From Cephaloticoccus sp. (lineage in GTDB: Bacteria > Verrucomicrobiota > Verrucomicrobiia > Opitutales > Opitutaceae): a stretch of DNA of 64,000 bases. The stretch is from the NCBI GenBank assembly GCA_030833445.1, contig JAURHD010000011.1, positions 1 to 64,000 of the forward strand, written 5' to 3'. Both the position numbers and the translations under genes were made by a program. Shown one piece after another: positions 25,422 through 34,128 of this stretch (positions are counted from its first letter, which is position 1; every line of letters begins with the position of its first letter). A model generated the notes under the pieces. The model ran no database searches, had not been told where the DNA came from, and saw only the letters and a list, made by a program, of their open reading frames with translations.

Positions 25422-26192
25422 TTATCGCTTGGGCGTGAACAGCAGCAATGTGCCCACCGACTGATAACCCAGGATGGTGTAAAGTTTGACCACGGCTTTA
25501 CTGGTGGTGAGCACGGAGGCCGGGGTGCCCCGTTTGCGTTCATCCCGCATCAGTTGTGCGAGCAGGGCCGAGGCTATCTTCTGCCGACGATATTCCGGCA
25601 GCACAAACAGGTTGGAAACCCACGATCCATTTTGGCATTGGATGCTGCTGACCCAACCGACTACGGCACCCTCGATCAGGGCCGCGTAAAGATGGATGGG
25701 GGCAACGTCGGTCAGATGTTTGGGCAGAATTTGCGGGAACGGGGCAATCTGGTTCACCGCGTCGGCCTGATCGGTGGTTAATACCCGTTGGATGCGCGCC
25801 GGTGACTTGATGCTCGGGATCTGCTTCAGGGCGTGAACCATCACGCTTTCAGCACCATCCAATTTATACCCTTGTGCCTTGTATTCTGCGCGCAGGGCTT
25901 CGTCGGTCGTATCGATGGGGTGAAATGCACAGATGGCATAAACCCCGCGGGTGTGAGCCCGGACCAGCTTGTCCACCACCGCCGCCGGAGTCTTATATGC
26001 GCACCATTCTTCGTCACGATATTCATTGGCGCGATGGCGCGGTGCGTCCCGCAACACCCAGAGTGGATCAATCTGCTCCGCAAGGTAGGGATGACTGAAA
26101 CTACGGGCAAAGGTCACGCCTTCCACGAAGACGCTGATGTTCCGCGAGAGGGCAGAATTGCTGTGAGCGGTCTTCTTGGAATTTTTGGCCAT
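25422..26192 (-). CDS. GNAT family N-acetyltransferase
   Basis: A 256-aa protein. The C-terminal ~110 residues are a GNAT domain with the acetyl-CoA loop in LPEYRRQKIASALL and a preceding beta-strand NGSWVSNLFV. The N-terminal ~130 residues are not recognised (WVLRDAPRHRANEYRDEEW) and may be a second, degenerate GNAT fold. The substrate is unknown. The ATG at 26192 gives a Lys/Ser-rich start. The gene is divergent from a 57-aa zinc-ribbon-like protein. Confidence 0.82.
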   Translation of the reverse strand: MAKNSKKTAHSNSALSRNISVFVEGVTFARSFSHPYLAEQIDPLWVLRDAPRHRANEYRDEEWCAYKTPAAVVDKLVRAHTRGVYAICAFHPIDTTDEALRAEYKAQGYKLDGAESVMVHALKQIPSIKSPARIQRVLTTDQADAVNQIAPFPQILPKHLTDVAPIHLYAALIEGAVVGWVSSIQCQNGSWVSNLFVLPEYRRQKIASALLAQLMRDERKRGTPASVLTTSKAVVKLYTILGYQSVGTLLLFTPKR

Positions 26193-26352
26193 GTTGAAAG
26201 GGATGAATCATTTTCCAACGCGAGTAAACTCGGCGCATTTTTTGTTTTTGGCTCCCATGGCTCCTGCCTTGGTGCCCGACTCGGATAACGGGGTTTTCGT
26301 CTTGGTGTGGCTTGCCCCGGGAGCGTCGTGCGTTATGGCTCGTGGGGAGATC

Positions 26353-26526
26353 ATGAAACGCCGGATCCCTGCAGACAAACAACCCACCTGCCGCGGCAAA
26401 CGCCGCTATCGCACGCAAGGTGATGCGTTGGACGCGGCGATGCTGGCCGGAGTGGAGCGCAAGCGCCGCGCCTATGTCTGCCCGTGGTGCGGCCAGTGGC
26501 ACCTGACGACCATCCCCGAAATCTGA
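26353..26526 (+). CDS. Small zinc-ribbon-like protein, 57 aa
   Basis: ATG 26353 has a GGGGAG sequence about 6 bases upstream, one of the few good ribosome binding sites in the window. This decides it over upstream in-frame starts. The protein is basic (MKRRIPADKQPTCRGKRRYR) and ends with YVCPWCGQWHLT. The single Cys near residue 13, CPWC and the His could bind one zinc. Similar small proteins with a C-terminal CxxCGxWH-x-T motif occur widely without known function. It may be cotranscribed with the creatininase-family gene 11 bp downstream. Confidence 0.65.
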   Translation: MKRRIPADKQPTCRGKRRYRTQGDALDAAMLAGVERKRRAYVCPWCGQWHLTTIPEI

Positions 26527-26537
26527 AACCTTTCCTT

Positions 26538-27326
26538 ATGAGCTCAGAAAAATCCGTCCCCGCCTTTCCTGGTTTGCTTGAAGAAATGACCCTTGATGAA
26601 GTGCGGGCATTCAATCCGGAGGTCGTCGTGGTGCCGTTGGGCTCAACCGAACCACACGGGCCGCATCTGCCTTATGGCACCGATACGTTTCAAGTGACCC
26701 GGCTCTGCCGGCTTGCGGTTGAGCGGGCGAATCGTGACGGAGCCCGTGCCCTGCTATACCCGACCTTGTCGATTACCAACAACGCGAACTTCCGCGCTTT
26801 CCCTTTCGCCCTGCGCATCGGGGTGCGGACGTTGATGAGCGTGCTGACGGACATCGCCTCGCAGTGCTGGCATGACGGCGTGCGCAAGCTCGTCTACGTA
26901 AACGGCCACGGGGGCAATCCCGCGGCATTGGACGCCGCGCTACGCGAGATGGCCGCGCAGGATGACATGCCGTTTGCCTGTTGGACGTGGGGAATTCCGC
27001 CGGAGGATTACACGGATCCGTTTGAACACTTCAGTGATCATGCCGGAGAAAAGGAAACCTCCCAGATGTTGTGGATTCGTCCCGAACTGGTGCGCACCGA
27101 CAAGTTAACGGACAATCCATTTGGCGAGCTGCGGGTGTCTTCCCTACAGAAAGTAAGTTTTGTGCGGCCATGGCATCTCTACGTGCCCGCGAGCGCCGGA
27201 GGGGAGACGCGCAAGGCGACCGCGGCCAAGGGTGAGACGTTCATCACCGGTTATGCGGAAGGCCTGTCCCGTTTGTTGCTCGAACTATCGCAGGCCGAAT
27301 ACAACGACCGGTTTCCTTACACGTGA
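26538..27326 (+). CDS. Creatininase family metal-dependent amidohydrolase
   Basis: 262 aa from ATG 26538. Metal and active-site motifs are typical of the family: VPLGSTEPHGPHLPYGTD (E, H and D ligands, ~34-51), YVNGHGGN (~136-143) and DHAGEKETS (Glu ligand). Members hydrolyse creatinine or act on cyclic amides, as in mycofactocin or riboflavin/F420-type pathways; no neighbour points to one of these. The frame begins earlier (26484), but that part overlaps the preceding gene. Confidence 0.9.
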   Translation: MSSEKSVPAFPGLLEEMTLDEVRAFNPEVVVVPLGSTEPHGPHLPYGTDTFQVTRLCRLAVERANRDGARALLYPTLSITNNANFRAFPFALRIGVRTLMSVLTDIASQCWHDGVRKLVYVNGHGGNPAALDAALREMAAQDDMPFACWTWGIPPEDYTDPFEHFSDHAGEKETSQMLWIRPELVRTDKLTDNPFGELRVSSLQKVSFVRPWHLYVPASAGGETRKATAAKGETFITGYAEGLSRLLLELSQAEYNDRFPYT

Positions 27327-27338
27327 AGGCCCCTCGGG

Positions 27339-28991
27339 TCAGTCCAGATAAAGCCCGCCAGGTTTGATCATTTCCGCCAAGGTCATGCCAGCGAAGCCGG
27401 TGGCTTCCATGCGGAGCCCCGCCCAGGAGCGGATGGTGTGCCGCGAAATAGGGCGTCCGCGGTCCGAGGCCATGACACCAAGGCTCTGCCGAAGAGTGGT
27501 GTCGCCCAGCAGATGGGCCGCGTCGGTCATGGCTTGGTCGAGCTGGGTGGTGCGGTGGCCATGGCGTTGGACGAACAACAGGGTCTGCACCATGCCGACG
27601 CTCTTTGCGTTGTTCCATACGTCTTGATAGGGCCACCACGTCGCGTCTCCTTTTGCCGCGAGCAAACCCGCCCGACCGTGAACGCGCCGTTGCAACGCGC
27701 GCTGCAGGTCCTGCCGCAAGCGCGCATCGCCGGTGTGATGCCAGACGGTGATAAAGCCCTCGTCGTAATACCACTGATCGCCGAAGTGCAGGCGATCGAG
27801 GACGAAGGGCTTGCCGTTGTGCACGACCCAATGCGGGGCGCGGCCGAGCATCAATCCATCGGTCCGCCAATCTTTCAGCAGAAACCGCATGGCCCGTTCG
27901 GCGACCTTAAGGTAACGGTATTCGCCGGTGACTTTTGCAACGAGCGCGTAGGTGGAGGCCTGAATCGCGGTGGCGCAGGAGTAGATCGCCGTGGGCTGCG
28001 GCCACACCCCGTCATCGAATGCGCCGTTGCGTCGTTGGAATCGCGGCGCCCACTCATCGCAGAAAAGACGCAGCGCGTGGAGATAGCGTGTCTGGCGTGC
28101 CCCATGCACTTGCGCGGCCGCCACGGCGAGGGCGGTGACCATGGAGCCGATGTCCGACATCGGCAACCGTTCATCACGCAGAATCCGCTGCACTTCCGGT
28201 TTCGCTAATCGCGCGGTGGGTGTGCCGCGTCGCACTGCCTCCCATGCACCGTTGGGTAATTGTTCAGCGACGAAGAAATCGAGAAGCTTCGTGGCGGCCT
28301 CAAGATAAGTCCGGCGACCAAGCAAGAGATGTCCAGCCAGCAAGGCGCGCAGGGGCATCGAGGCCGTATACCAAAAGCTCTGGCCGGGTCCGTGGGTGTC
28401 GCCGAGAAATCCGTCCGCCTCACGGTGGCGCATGAGCCAGTCGCAGATTTGGCGCAAGGAGTCGCCTGGCCCACGCGATTTGGCTTGGGCCAACGTGGTC
28501 CGCGCAGGCGGGACGGCGGGGGGCGCTTGACGAAATAGCGGCCGCAATTCAACCGGTGCGGCGCCGAAGACTTCAATCGCGTTGATCAGAAAATCGCGCC
28601 CGGCCTCCGGTGTGAATTTCAAATCCAAGCGGTGGTTGCGGGCATGCACCCTCAAGCGGTGACTGGTAATTTTACCAGGCTTCAGCTGCACGGTGAGCGT
28701 GTTTGCCGCCCCGGTCGCGCTTACACGGAACGGCCCGTGGCCGGTCTCCTTGGTGAACGCGGTGAGCACGATGTCGTAGTCTCCATCGGGCAGCCCGATT
28801 GCAAGTGTCGCCGCCGTAGAGGCATGCACATAGCCTTCCAGCCGGGCTTCGCGAATGTTGCGCCCGGCGTTTTCCTCGACCGGGTCAAGCCAAGCGTAGG
28901 CGGAGTGCGTGTATAACCGGGACAGCACGATGTAGCCGCGCTGCCGGCGCTGATACACGTTGCCGAACTGCAAGGCCAGGATGCGGCGCAT
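27339..28991 (-). CDS. Six-hairpin glycosidase-like protein with N-terminal beta-rich domain
   Basis: A 550-aa protein without signal peptide. Residues ~1-150 are beta-rich and end in a CBM- or malectin-like pattern (INAIEVFGAAPVELRPL). Residues ~175-545 are helical with repeats of an (alpha/alpha)6 toroid: GQSFWYTASMPLRALLAG, YSCATAIQASTYALVA and QDVWNNAKSVGMVQTLLF. This fold occurs in unsaturated glucuronyl hydrolases, GH88/105 and related lyases, but no catalytic Asp can be assigned. It is the last gene of a reverse-strand set with the cupin (8 bp upstream) and the epimerase, suggesting intracellular sugar processing. Confidence 0.65.
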   Translation of the reverse strand: MRRILALQFGNVYQRRQRGYIVLSRLYTHSAYAWLDPVEENAGRNIREARLEGYVHASTAATLAIGLPDGDYDIVLTAFTKETGHGPFRVSATGAANTLTVQLKPGKITSHRLRVHARNHRLDLKFTPEAGRDFLINAIEVFGAAPVELRPLFRQAPPAVPPARTTLAQAKSRGPGDSLRQICDWLMRHREADGFLGDTHGPGQSFWYTASMPLRALLAGHLLLGRRTYLEAATKLLDFFVAEQLPNGAWEAVRRGTPTARLAKPEVQRILRDERLPMSDIGSMVTALAVAAAQVHGARQTRYLHALRLFCDEWAPRFQRRNGAFDDGVWPQPTAIYSCATAIQASTYALVAKVTGEYRYLKVAERAMRFLLKDWRTDGLMLGRAPHWVVHNGKPFVLDRLHFGDQWYYDEGFITVWHHTGDARLRQDLQRALQRRVHGRAGLLAAKGDATWWPYQDVWNNAKSVGMVQTLLFVQRHGHRTTQLDQAMTDAAHLLGDTTLRQSLGVMASDRGRPISRHTIRSWAGLRMEATGFAGMTLAEMIKPGGLYLD

Positions 28992-28999
28992 GGCGGGGC

Positions 29000-29347
29000 T
29001 CAGGCGTCGCGATGCGTGACGCGCTTGCCACCGAAGGCATCAATCGCGCGATAACCGGCGGTATAACTGCCGCTGTGCGGCGTGCCGGCCGGGATGTAAC
29101 ATTCGTCCCCGGGGCCCATGGTCACGGCCTGGTCGCCGATCAAACCGGTGAACGTGCCCGTCAGCACGACGGCATATTCATCATAGTCATGCGTGTGGGT
29201 GGGGCAGCTGCCGCCATCCCGGCATTGCCAGAGCACCATTTGGGAGCCGTCCCGGCCTTCGAAGACATACCCCTCGAGCGCCTCCGAAAGGTTTGAGCCG
29301 GCGACGGCGTTGGACGGCTGACGCATAAATTGGGGAAACTCTTTCAT
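29000..29347 (-). CDS. Cupin domain protein
   Basis: A 115-aa single cupin. Metal-binding His/Glu residues are in PTHTHDYDEYAVVLTG, and the second motif is GDECYIPAGTPHSG. Such small cupins act as sugar-binding isomerases, dioxygenases or sensors. Located between an epimerase and a six-hairpin-like protein on the same strand with short spacing, it is likely part of the same sugar pathway. Confidence 0.88.
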   Translation of the reverse strand: MKEFPQFMRQPSNAVAGSNLSEALEGYVFEGRDGSQMVLWQCRDGGSCPTHTHDYDEYAVVLTGTFTGLIGDQAVTMGPGDECYIPAGTPHSGSYTAGYRAIDAFGGKRVTHRDA

Positions 29348-29448
29348 GGATGGGAACCGGGTTGGGAAAGCCTGCCCAGCGAAGCTGGGCGCACGAGGTG
29401 AACCAAGCTGAAAAGGGTGGTATGATCAAAAATCGTTGATCCGGTGGA

Positions 29449-30468
29449 TCAGGCCTTCGGATCGAGGGCGGTGGTGAAACCTGCGCTCAATCGAGTCCAT
29501 TGCGCGAGGATCCGATCAATGAAGTCGTCCTCGGTTGCCGGCACGATCTTGTCATGCGCATCCATCCACTCGACCGTGCGCCGCACGCCCTCCTCGTAGG
29601 GAGTGGAGTTGCGATACTCGGGCACGACGCGCTTCAACTTATCGCTCGAATACACCCCGTGGTAGCGGAAGATTTCCTCCAAGGCTTGCAGGCGTTCGTG
29701 TTTCAAAGTGAGCAACAGATCAGTGGGGATATGCACGATCTTCGGGGCCGGTGCACCGATGGCCGCGGCGGAGCGAATGGTGTATTCGTCCCAAGTCACG
29801 ACCTCATCCCCGGTGATATTGTAGACCTCCCCAAAGCACTTTGGATTCCCGGCCGCATAGGCAAACCCGACGCCGACATCCTCGTTGAACGCACTTTGCC
29901 ACAAGCCATGGCCGTCGCCGCTGACGATGACGGGCCGCCCTTTGCGCAGACGGTCCACGAATGACGGTTCCCAACCGAGGTTGTTGATGACGGGGCCACT
30001 CGGTCCATAAGTGTGCGATGGCCGCATGATCGTGACGGGGAATTTGCCGGCGGCGTGTGCCTGCAGAAAAATCTGTTCACAGGCGACTTTGCCGCGACCG
30101 TAGTTTGAGTGAGGATTCTGCGGGATGGATTCGTCAGTCGGGATGATGGTCTGTGTATTGCCGTAGGTGCAGACTGTGCTGCAAAAGATGAAATGACTGC
30201 AGCGACCGGCGAAGGCGCGCACGTCGCTCTCGGCTTGCGGAGCCTCAAAGCAGATCATGTCGATCACGACGTCCCAAGGTCCCGACTTGGCCATCGCTGC
30301 CTCAAACGCCGCGAAGTCATTGCGGTCGCCCACCAAATGCTGCACGTCGCCGAGCCGATCCTCTGTCTTCCCGCGATTGAATACCGTGATGTCGGCTTTG
30401 CGCGTGTGCAGCGCCTTGACGATGCCACTGGAGATGAGACCCGAACCGCCGATGATGAGAACCTTCAT
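29449..30468 (-). CDS. NAD-dependent epimerase/dehydratase family protein
   Basis: 339 aa from ATG 30468 (MKVLIIGGSGLISSGIV); upstream codons to 30519 are unlikely. The nucleotide-binding loop is GGSGLISSG, the catalytic Tyr region is SNYGRGKVACE (YxxxK appears here as Y-G-R-G-K), and a Ser/Thr segment CSTVCTYG precedes it. This is the extended SDR family acting on nucleotide sugars or free sugars. It is the first gene of the reverse-strand set and divergent from the six-hairpin-like gene at 30709. Confidence 0.9.
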   Translation of the reverse strand: MKVLIIGGSGLISSGIVKALHTRKADITVFNRGKTEDRLGDVQHLVGDRNDFAAFEAAMAKSGPWDVVIDMICFEAPQAESDVRAFAGRCSHFIFCSTVCTYGNTQTIIPTDESIPQNPHSNYGRGKVACEQIFLQAHAAGKFPVTIMRPSHTYGPSGPVINNLGWEPSFVDRLRKGRPVIVSGDGHGLWQSAFNEDVGVGFAYAAGNPKCFGEVYNITGDEVVTWDEYTIRSAAAIGAPAPKIVHIPTDLLLTLKHERLQALEEIFRYHGVYSSDKLKRVVPEYRNSTPYEEGVRRTVEWMDAHDKIVPATEDDFIDRILAQWTRLSAGFTTALDPKA

Positions 30469-30584
30469 GGCTCCCACGAAATCATCCGCCGGCGGCCTGT
30501 CCATCCACAACCCATTCACCGGACATTTGACTGGCAGCGACCTGCGGCATCTGGAAGGTTCGCCCGATGGTTCAATCGCGGGAA

Positions 30585-30692
30585 ATGGTTATTACCGGGC
30601 GCTACTTGAATGTGCCGATCAAGGCCGGTGCGGTGCGGCGCACCCTGCGCATGACTGACCAGGGCGATCCTTGGTTGCTTGCGGCGAAGTGA
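30585..30692 (+). pseudogene. 35-codon stub resembling the N-terminus of a GH32-like protein
   Basis: ATG 30585 opens a 35-aa frame reading MVITGRYLNVPIKAGAVRR and ending in LLAAK before a TGA, 16 bp before the next gene. The phrase ITGRYLN-P-K-GA--RR is characteristic of the N-terminal sandwich of some GH32-like (levanase or fructosidase-like) proteins, which are normally ~500 aa. The rest of such a gene is absent. It is either a leftover of a deleted gene or, less likely, an upstream leader peptide of the 30709 gene. Confidence 0.35.
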
Positions 30693-30708
30693 TGAAGTAA
30701 ACACAGCG

Positions 30709-32724
30709 ATGTCTCTGTTTAATTTGGAAAAAGGGGTGCTCGGTTGGGGCGCGGATAATACGGGGTTTTCGCTGACCTTGAGCGCGAGTGGGAGTGATGG
30801 CTCATGGCAGGATTTGGGGTTACGGGAGACGGCAGAGAACACCTACGGTTTTTCCAGTGGAGGCATCCAAGGGGAGCTGAAGTGGACAGCGATCTCGGCC
30901 GAAAGAGTGGACTATGCGTGGAGCTTTATAGCCGATGCGCCGGTTCGTCTGCGACTGGCGTTTACGGTGCCGGGGGATGAGCGCGGATTTCACCTCATCC
31001 CGGCCTGCATTTTCGGGGACAATAATCATCATCTGGTCCGGCCGAATGAATTTCCTACGCTGCATGATGCCGTGCCGAATGAGCAAGGGCCGGCGCCGTT
31101 GTGGGAGTTCCGCGCGGATCGGGCGGCTTGTCCGGTGTCGATGCTCTGCACCCCGGCAGGAGTGGTGGCGTTGTCGATTGCGCCCTATGCCGACGACGCG
31201 GCGGCGAAGGATGGCTTTATTCGCAATGGTTTGTTTGCCGGACTGCCGAATACCGGTGGGGTGAGTCTGGGTTATGGCAACGATCCACTGTCCTATGTGA
31301 ACAAGACGATGTTTCGACCGCCGACGGCGCATCGATCCCGCGGTGCCGGCACGACCGGTTCGCTGTATTGGTTGCCCGGCATCGGCAAGGCGGGGGCACA
31401 TGGCATCATTCGCGATCTCTACGAGCGCCTGCGGGAGATACCCGTGCATCGCAAAACGGCAGTGGAAGCCGCGCGCGCCCTGTTTGAAGGATTTATCAAA
31501 CCGAATTGGAGCGAGGAATTCGGCAATTACACCAACATGGCCTGCCGTGTGCCCGTGGACAACATACTGAAGGCATGGCGGCCGGTGTCGGAAATCGGCT
31601 GGACCGGCGGCGGGGTGTTTGCCTGGCCGCTGCAACTGGCCCAACAGCGCTGGCCGGAGGAGAAACTACCGAAGTCGTCCGCTCAAATTCTCGATCAAAT
31701 TGTGGCGACCTGGAATGACCGCAGCGGATTTTTCAACGACGTGGCCGGTCCCAGTCTCGTGGGCGTGCCAGGGCAGGGCGGCGAAATCAAGGACGGCGGG
31801 ATCAACGGCTGGTGGTCCGGATTTATGCCGCACACAATGAACCGTCATTGCGCCTACACCAACGGGCACGCGGCCTATTATTTGCTGAAGTGCGCCCGGC
31901 AGTTGCGCGAACAAGGTGGCGATCCTGTGGCATGGGAAGATGCGGCCCTGCGAGTCTGCGATAACGTGATTGAACTACAGCGTGGTGATGGTGCCCTCGG
32001 CTATTTGTTCAGCGCGGAACAACGCAAGGTCGTCGACTGGGATGGGTTCGCCGGCTGCTGGTTTGCCGCGGCGCTGCCACTGGCCTATGCGCTGACCCAA
32101 AACGATTTTTACCTCAAGGCCGCGCGGCGGGCCTTGCGTTATTACGCACATGCCGTGGCCGAACTGAATTGTTATGGAACGCCGATGGATACCTACAAGA
32201 GCGTCGATCAGGAAGGCGTGCTGGCCTTTGTGCAGGCGACGCGGTGGATGCATGCCATCACCGGTGAGGTGGAATGGTTGGAACTGCTGCGGGCTGGGGC
32301 GGATTACGAATTGCTCTGGCGTTACGCCTACCGGGCGCGACCGGAGTTCGCCCCACTCAAGGACAGCGGTTGGAATTCCTGCGGTGGCTCGGTGACCTCG
32401 GTTTCCAATCCGCATATTCACCCCATGGGGCTCGTGATTACGGAGCCGCTGCGCTATCTCGCGCAGCAAACCGGCGATAACTATTACCGCGACCGGTCCG
32501 ATGATGGGGTGGCGTGGGCGTTGCAGACCTTGGAACTGTATCCCGAAGTTTCAGGTTACGGTCCCTATGGCGTGATGACGGAGCGTTACTGTCCGAGCGA
32601 CGGCCTCTTGATCGAAACCTTTGAGGGCAGCGGTGAACCGGCGAGCATGTGGTGGAGCTACAACGCGTGGGCCGCGGCCAACGTGCTGGAGGGGCTGCTG
32701 GAGACGATGGAGCCGGTTGATTAA
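30709..32724 (+). CDS. Large six-hairpin glycosidase-like protein, unknown specificity
   Basis: 671 aa from ATG 30709 (MSLFNLEKGVLGWGADNTGF). Residues ~1-235 are beta-rich, like the N-terminal super-sandwich of many (alpha/alpha)6 glycosidases. Residues ~260-665 form the helical toroid (FNDVAGPSLVGVPGQGGEI, GWWSGFMPHTMNRHCAYTNG, DYELLWRYAYRAR). The many aromatic residues are typical of a sugar groove. No signal peptide, hence cytosolic. Family number cannot be given from reading alone. Divergent from the epimerase/cupin set. Confidence 0.65.
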   Translation: MSLFNLEKGVLGWGADNTGFSLTLSASGSDGSWQDLGLRETAENTYGFSSGGIQGELKWTAISAERVDYAWSFIADAPVRLRLAFTVPGDERGFHLIPACIFGDNNHHLVRPNEFPTLHDAVPNEQGPAPLWEFRADRAACPVSMLCTPAGVVALSIAPYADDAAAKDGFIRNGLFAGLPNTGGVSLGYGNDPLSYVNKTMFRPPTAHRSRGAGTTGSLYWLPGIGKAGAHGIIRDLYERLREIPVHRKTAVEAARALFEGFIKPNWSEEFGNYTNMACRVPVDNILKAWRPVSEIGWTGGGVFAWPLQLAQQRWPEEKLPKSSAQILDQIVATWNDRSGFFNDVAGPSLVGVPGQGGEIKDGGINGWWSGFMPHTMNRHCAYTNGHAAYYLLKCARQLREQGGDPVAWEDAALRVCDNVIELQRGDGALGYLFSAEQRKVVDWDGFAGCWFAAALPLAYALTQNDFYLKAARRALRYYAHAVAELNCYGTPMDTYKSVDQEGVLAFVQATRWMHAITGEVEWLELLRAGADYELLWRYAYRARPEFAPLKDSGWNSCGGSVTSVSNPHIHPMGLVITEPLRYLAQQTGDNYYRDRSDDGVAWALQTLELYPEVSGYGPYGVMTERYCPSDGLLIETFEGSGEPASMWWSYNAWAAANVLEGLLETMEPVD

Positions 32725-32727
32725 CTT

Positions 32728-32800
32728 GTAGGGCGGGGTTTCCGAACCCCGCCTTCGATAACTCAATCCCCCAAAGGCGGAATCAGCGATCCCGCCCTAC
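32728..32800. repeat. GTAG-type REP doublet between convergent genes
   Basis: GTAG (32728-32731) is followed by the hairpin GGCGGGGTT-TCCG-AACCCCGCC. The inverted partner GGCGG...CCGCC ends with CTAC (32797-32800). Two back-to-back palindromes with outward GTAG tetranucleotides are the hallmark of REP doublets mobilised by RAYT enzymes. It fills nearly the whole gap between two convergent stop codons and may act as a bidirectional terminator. Confidence 0.8.
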
Positions 32801-32802
32801 CA

Positions 32803-34026
32803 TCAACGCACGGGCTTGGGTGGGTCCAGATTGGGCAGAAATACCGTCAGCAGTCCGACCAAGGGGAGAAAACTGCACAGGTAAAACACGTGGGCGATGC
32901 TGGTGTGATCGGCCAGCCAGCCCAACAGGGCCGAGCCGATGCCGGCCATGCCAAAGGCGAAGCCAAAGAAGATTCCGCTGACGAGGCCCACTTTGCCGGG
33001 CATGAGTTCCTGCGCGTAGACAAGGATGGCGGAGAAAGCCGAGGCGAGCACCACGCCAATGAAAACCGAAAGCACGGCGGTCCCCATCAGATTGGCGTAG
33101 GGCATCATCAAGGTGAAGGGAGCCGCGCCGAGAATGGAAATCCAGATCACGCGTTTGCGACCATAGCGATCGCCTACTGGTCCGCCGATGATCGTGCCGG
33201 CGGCCACGGCAAAGAGGAAAAGAAACAGGTAGAGCTGGGCTTGGGAGGCCGAAAGTTGAAAACGGCCGATCAGATAAAACGTGTAATAGCTGCCGATGCA
33301 GGCGAGGTAGAAGTATTTCGAAAAGATCAGCAGGGCGAGCACGCCCAAGGCGGTGAAGATTCGCCGCCCGGGCAGGGGATTGGCCGGGTAAATCGAACTG
33401 ACGCGGGGTGTGCGCCGCAGTTCGCGCAGATGCGCCTGATACCAATGCCCGACGTTGGTCAGAATGATGATACCGGCCAACGCCAGCAGGGCGAACCACA
33501 GCACGTGGATCTGCCCGCGACCCATGACGATGACGGCGGCCAGCAACGGCCCGAGTGACGTGCCGAAATTACCGCCGACCTGAAACAAGGATTGGGCGAA
33601 GCCGTGTTTCCCACCCGAAGCCAGCCGGGCGAGCCGCGAGGCCTCGGGATGGAAGATCGACGAACCGGCGCCGATCAATACGGCCGAGAGCAAAATAAAA
33701 TGATAACTGGGGGCGAGCGCGAGCAGCACCAAGCCGCCCAGCGTAAACCCCATGCCGACCGGCAAAGAGTAGGGCATCGGCCGCCGATCGGTGTAGTGAC
33801 CGACGAACGGTTGCAGGAGTGAACCGGTGCCTTGGAAGGCCAGGGTAATCAACCCGATTTGGGTAAAACTAAGGGCGAACTCCGTCTTCAGCAGCGGGTA
33901 GATTGCGGGGACCAGCGCCTGGATGATGTCGTTGAGCAAGTGCGACACACTCAACGCCACGAGGATTTTCATGGCGATGAGCTGACCCTGATTGGAATCG
34001 TTCCCGGCGGGGACGGAGTCGTACAT
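32803..34026 (-). CDS. MFS transporter, fosmidomycin-resistance (Fsr)-like
   Basis: 407 aa from ATG 34026; ATG 33972 (MKILVALSVSHLLNDIIQ) is an alternative. SHLLNDIIQALVPAIYPLLK, QPFVGHYTDRRPMPYSLPVG and SSIFHPEASRLAR are close to E. coli Fsr, and the ~18-residue hydrophilic start also resembles it. About twelve TM segments. The frame remains open to 34683, but that part runs antisense to the rhamnosidase-like gene. In this sugar-oriented region export of a sugar derivative is possible; Fsr-like proteins in general have broad substrates. Confidence 0.88.
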   Translation of the reverse strand: MYDSVPAGNDSNQGQLIAMKILVALSVSHLLNDIIQALVPAIYPLLKTEFALSFTQIGLITLAFQGTGSLLQPFVGHYTDRRPMPYSLPVGMGFTLGGLVLLALAPSYHFILLSAVLIGAGSSIFHPEASRLARLASGGKHGFAQSLFQVGGNFGTSLGPLLAAVIVMGRGQIHVLWFALLALAGIIILTNVGHWYQAHLRELRRTPRVSSIYPANPLPGRRIFTALGVLALLIFSKYFYLACIGSYYTFYLIGRFQLSASQAQLYLFLFLFAVAAGTIIGGPVGDRYGRKRVIWISILGAAPFTLMMPYANLMGTAVLSVFIGVVLASAFSAILVYAQELMPGKVGLVSGIFFGFAFGMAGIGSALLGWLADHTSIAHVFYLCSFLPLVGLLTVFLPNLDPPKPVR

Positions 34027-34128
34027 CCGGCCAAAGTGGCAATCCGGATGATTTGCGCAAATTGATATAGCAGTTCCAAACGCGACTGCCTTGAATGCGC
34101 GTCCTAACCCACGGACTGTCGACACTCC

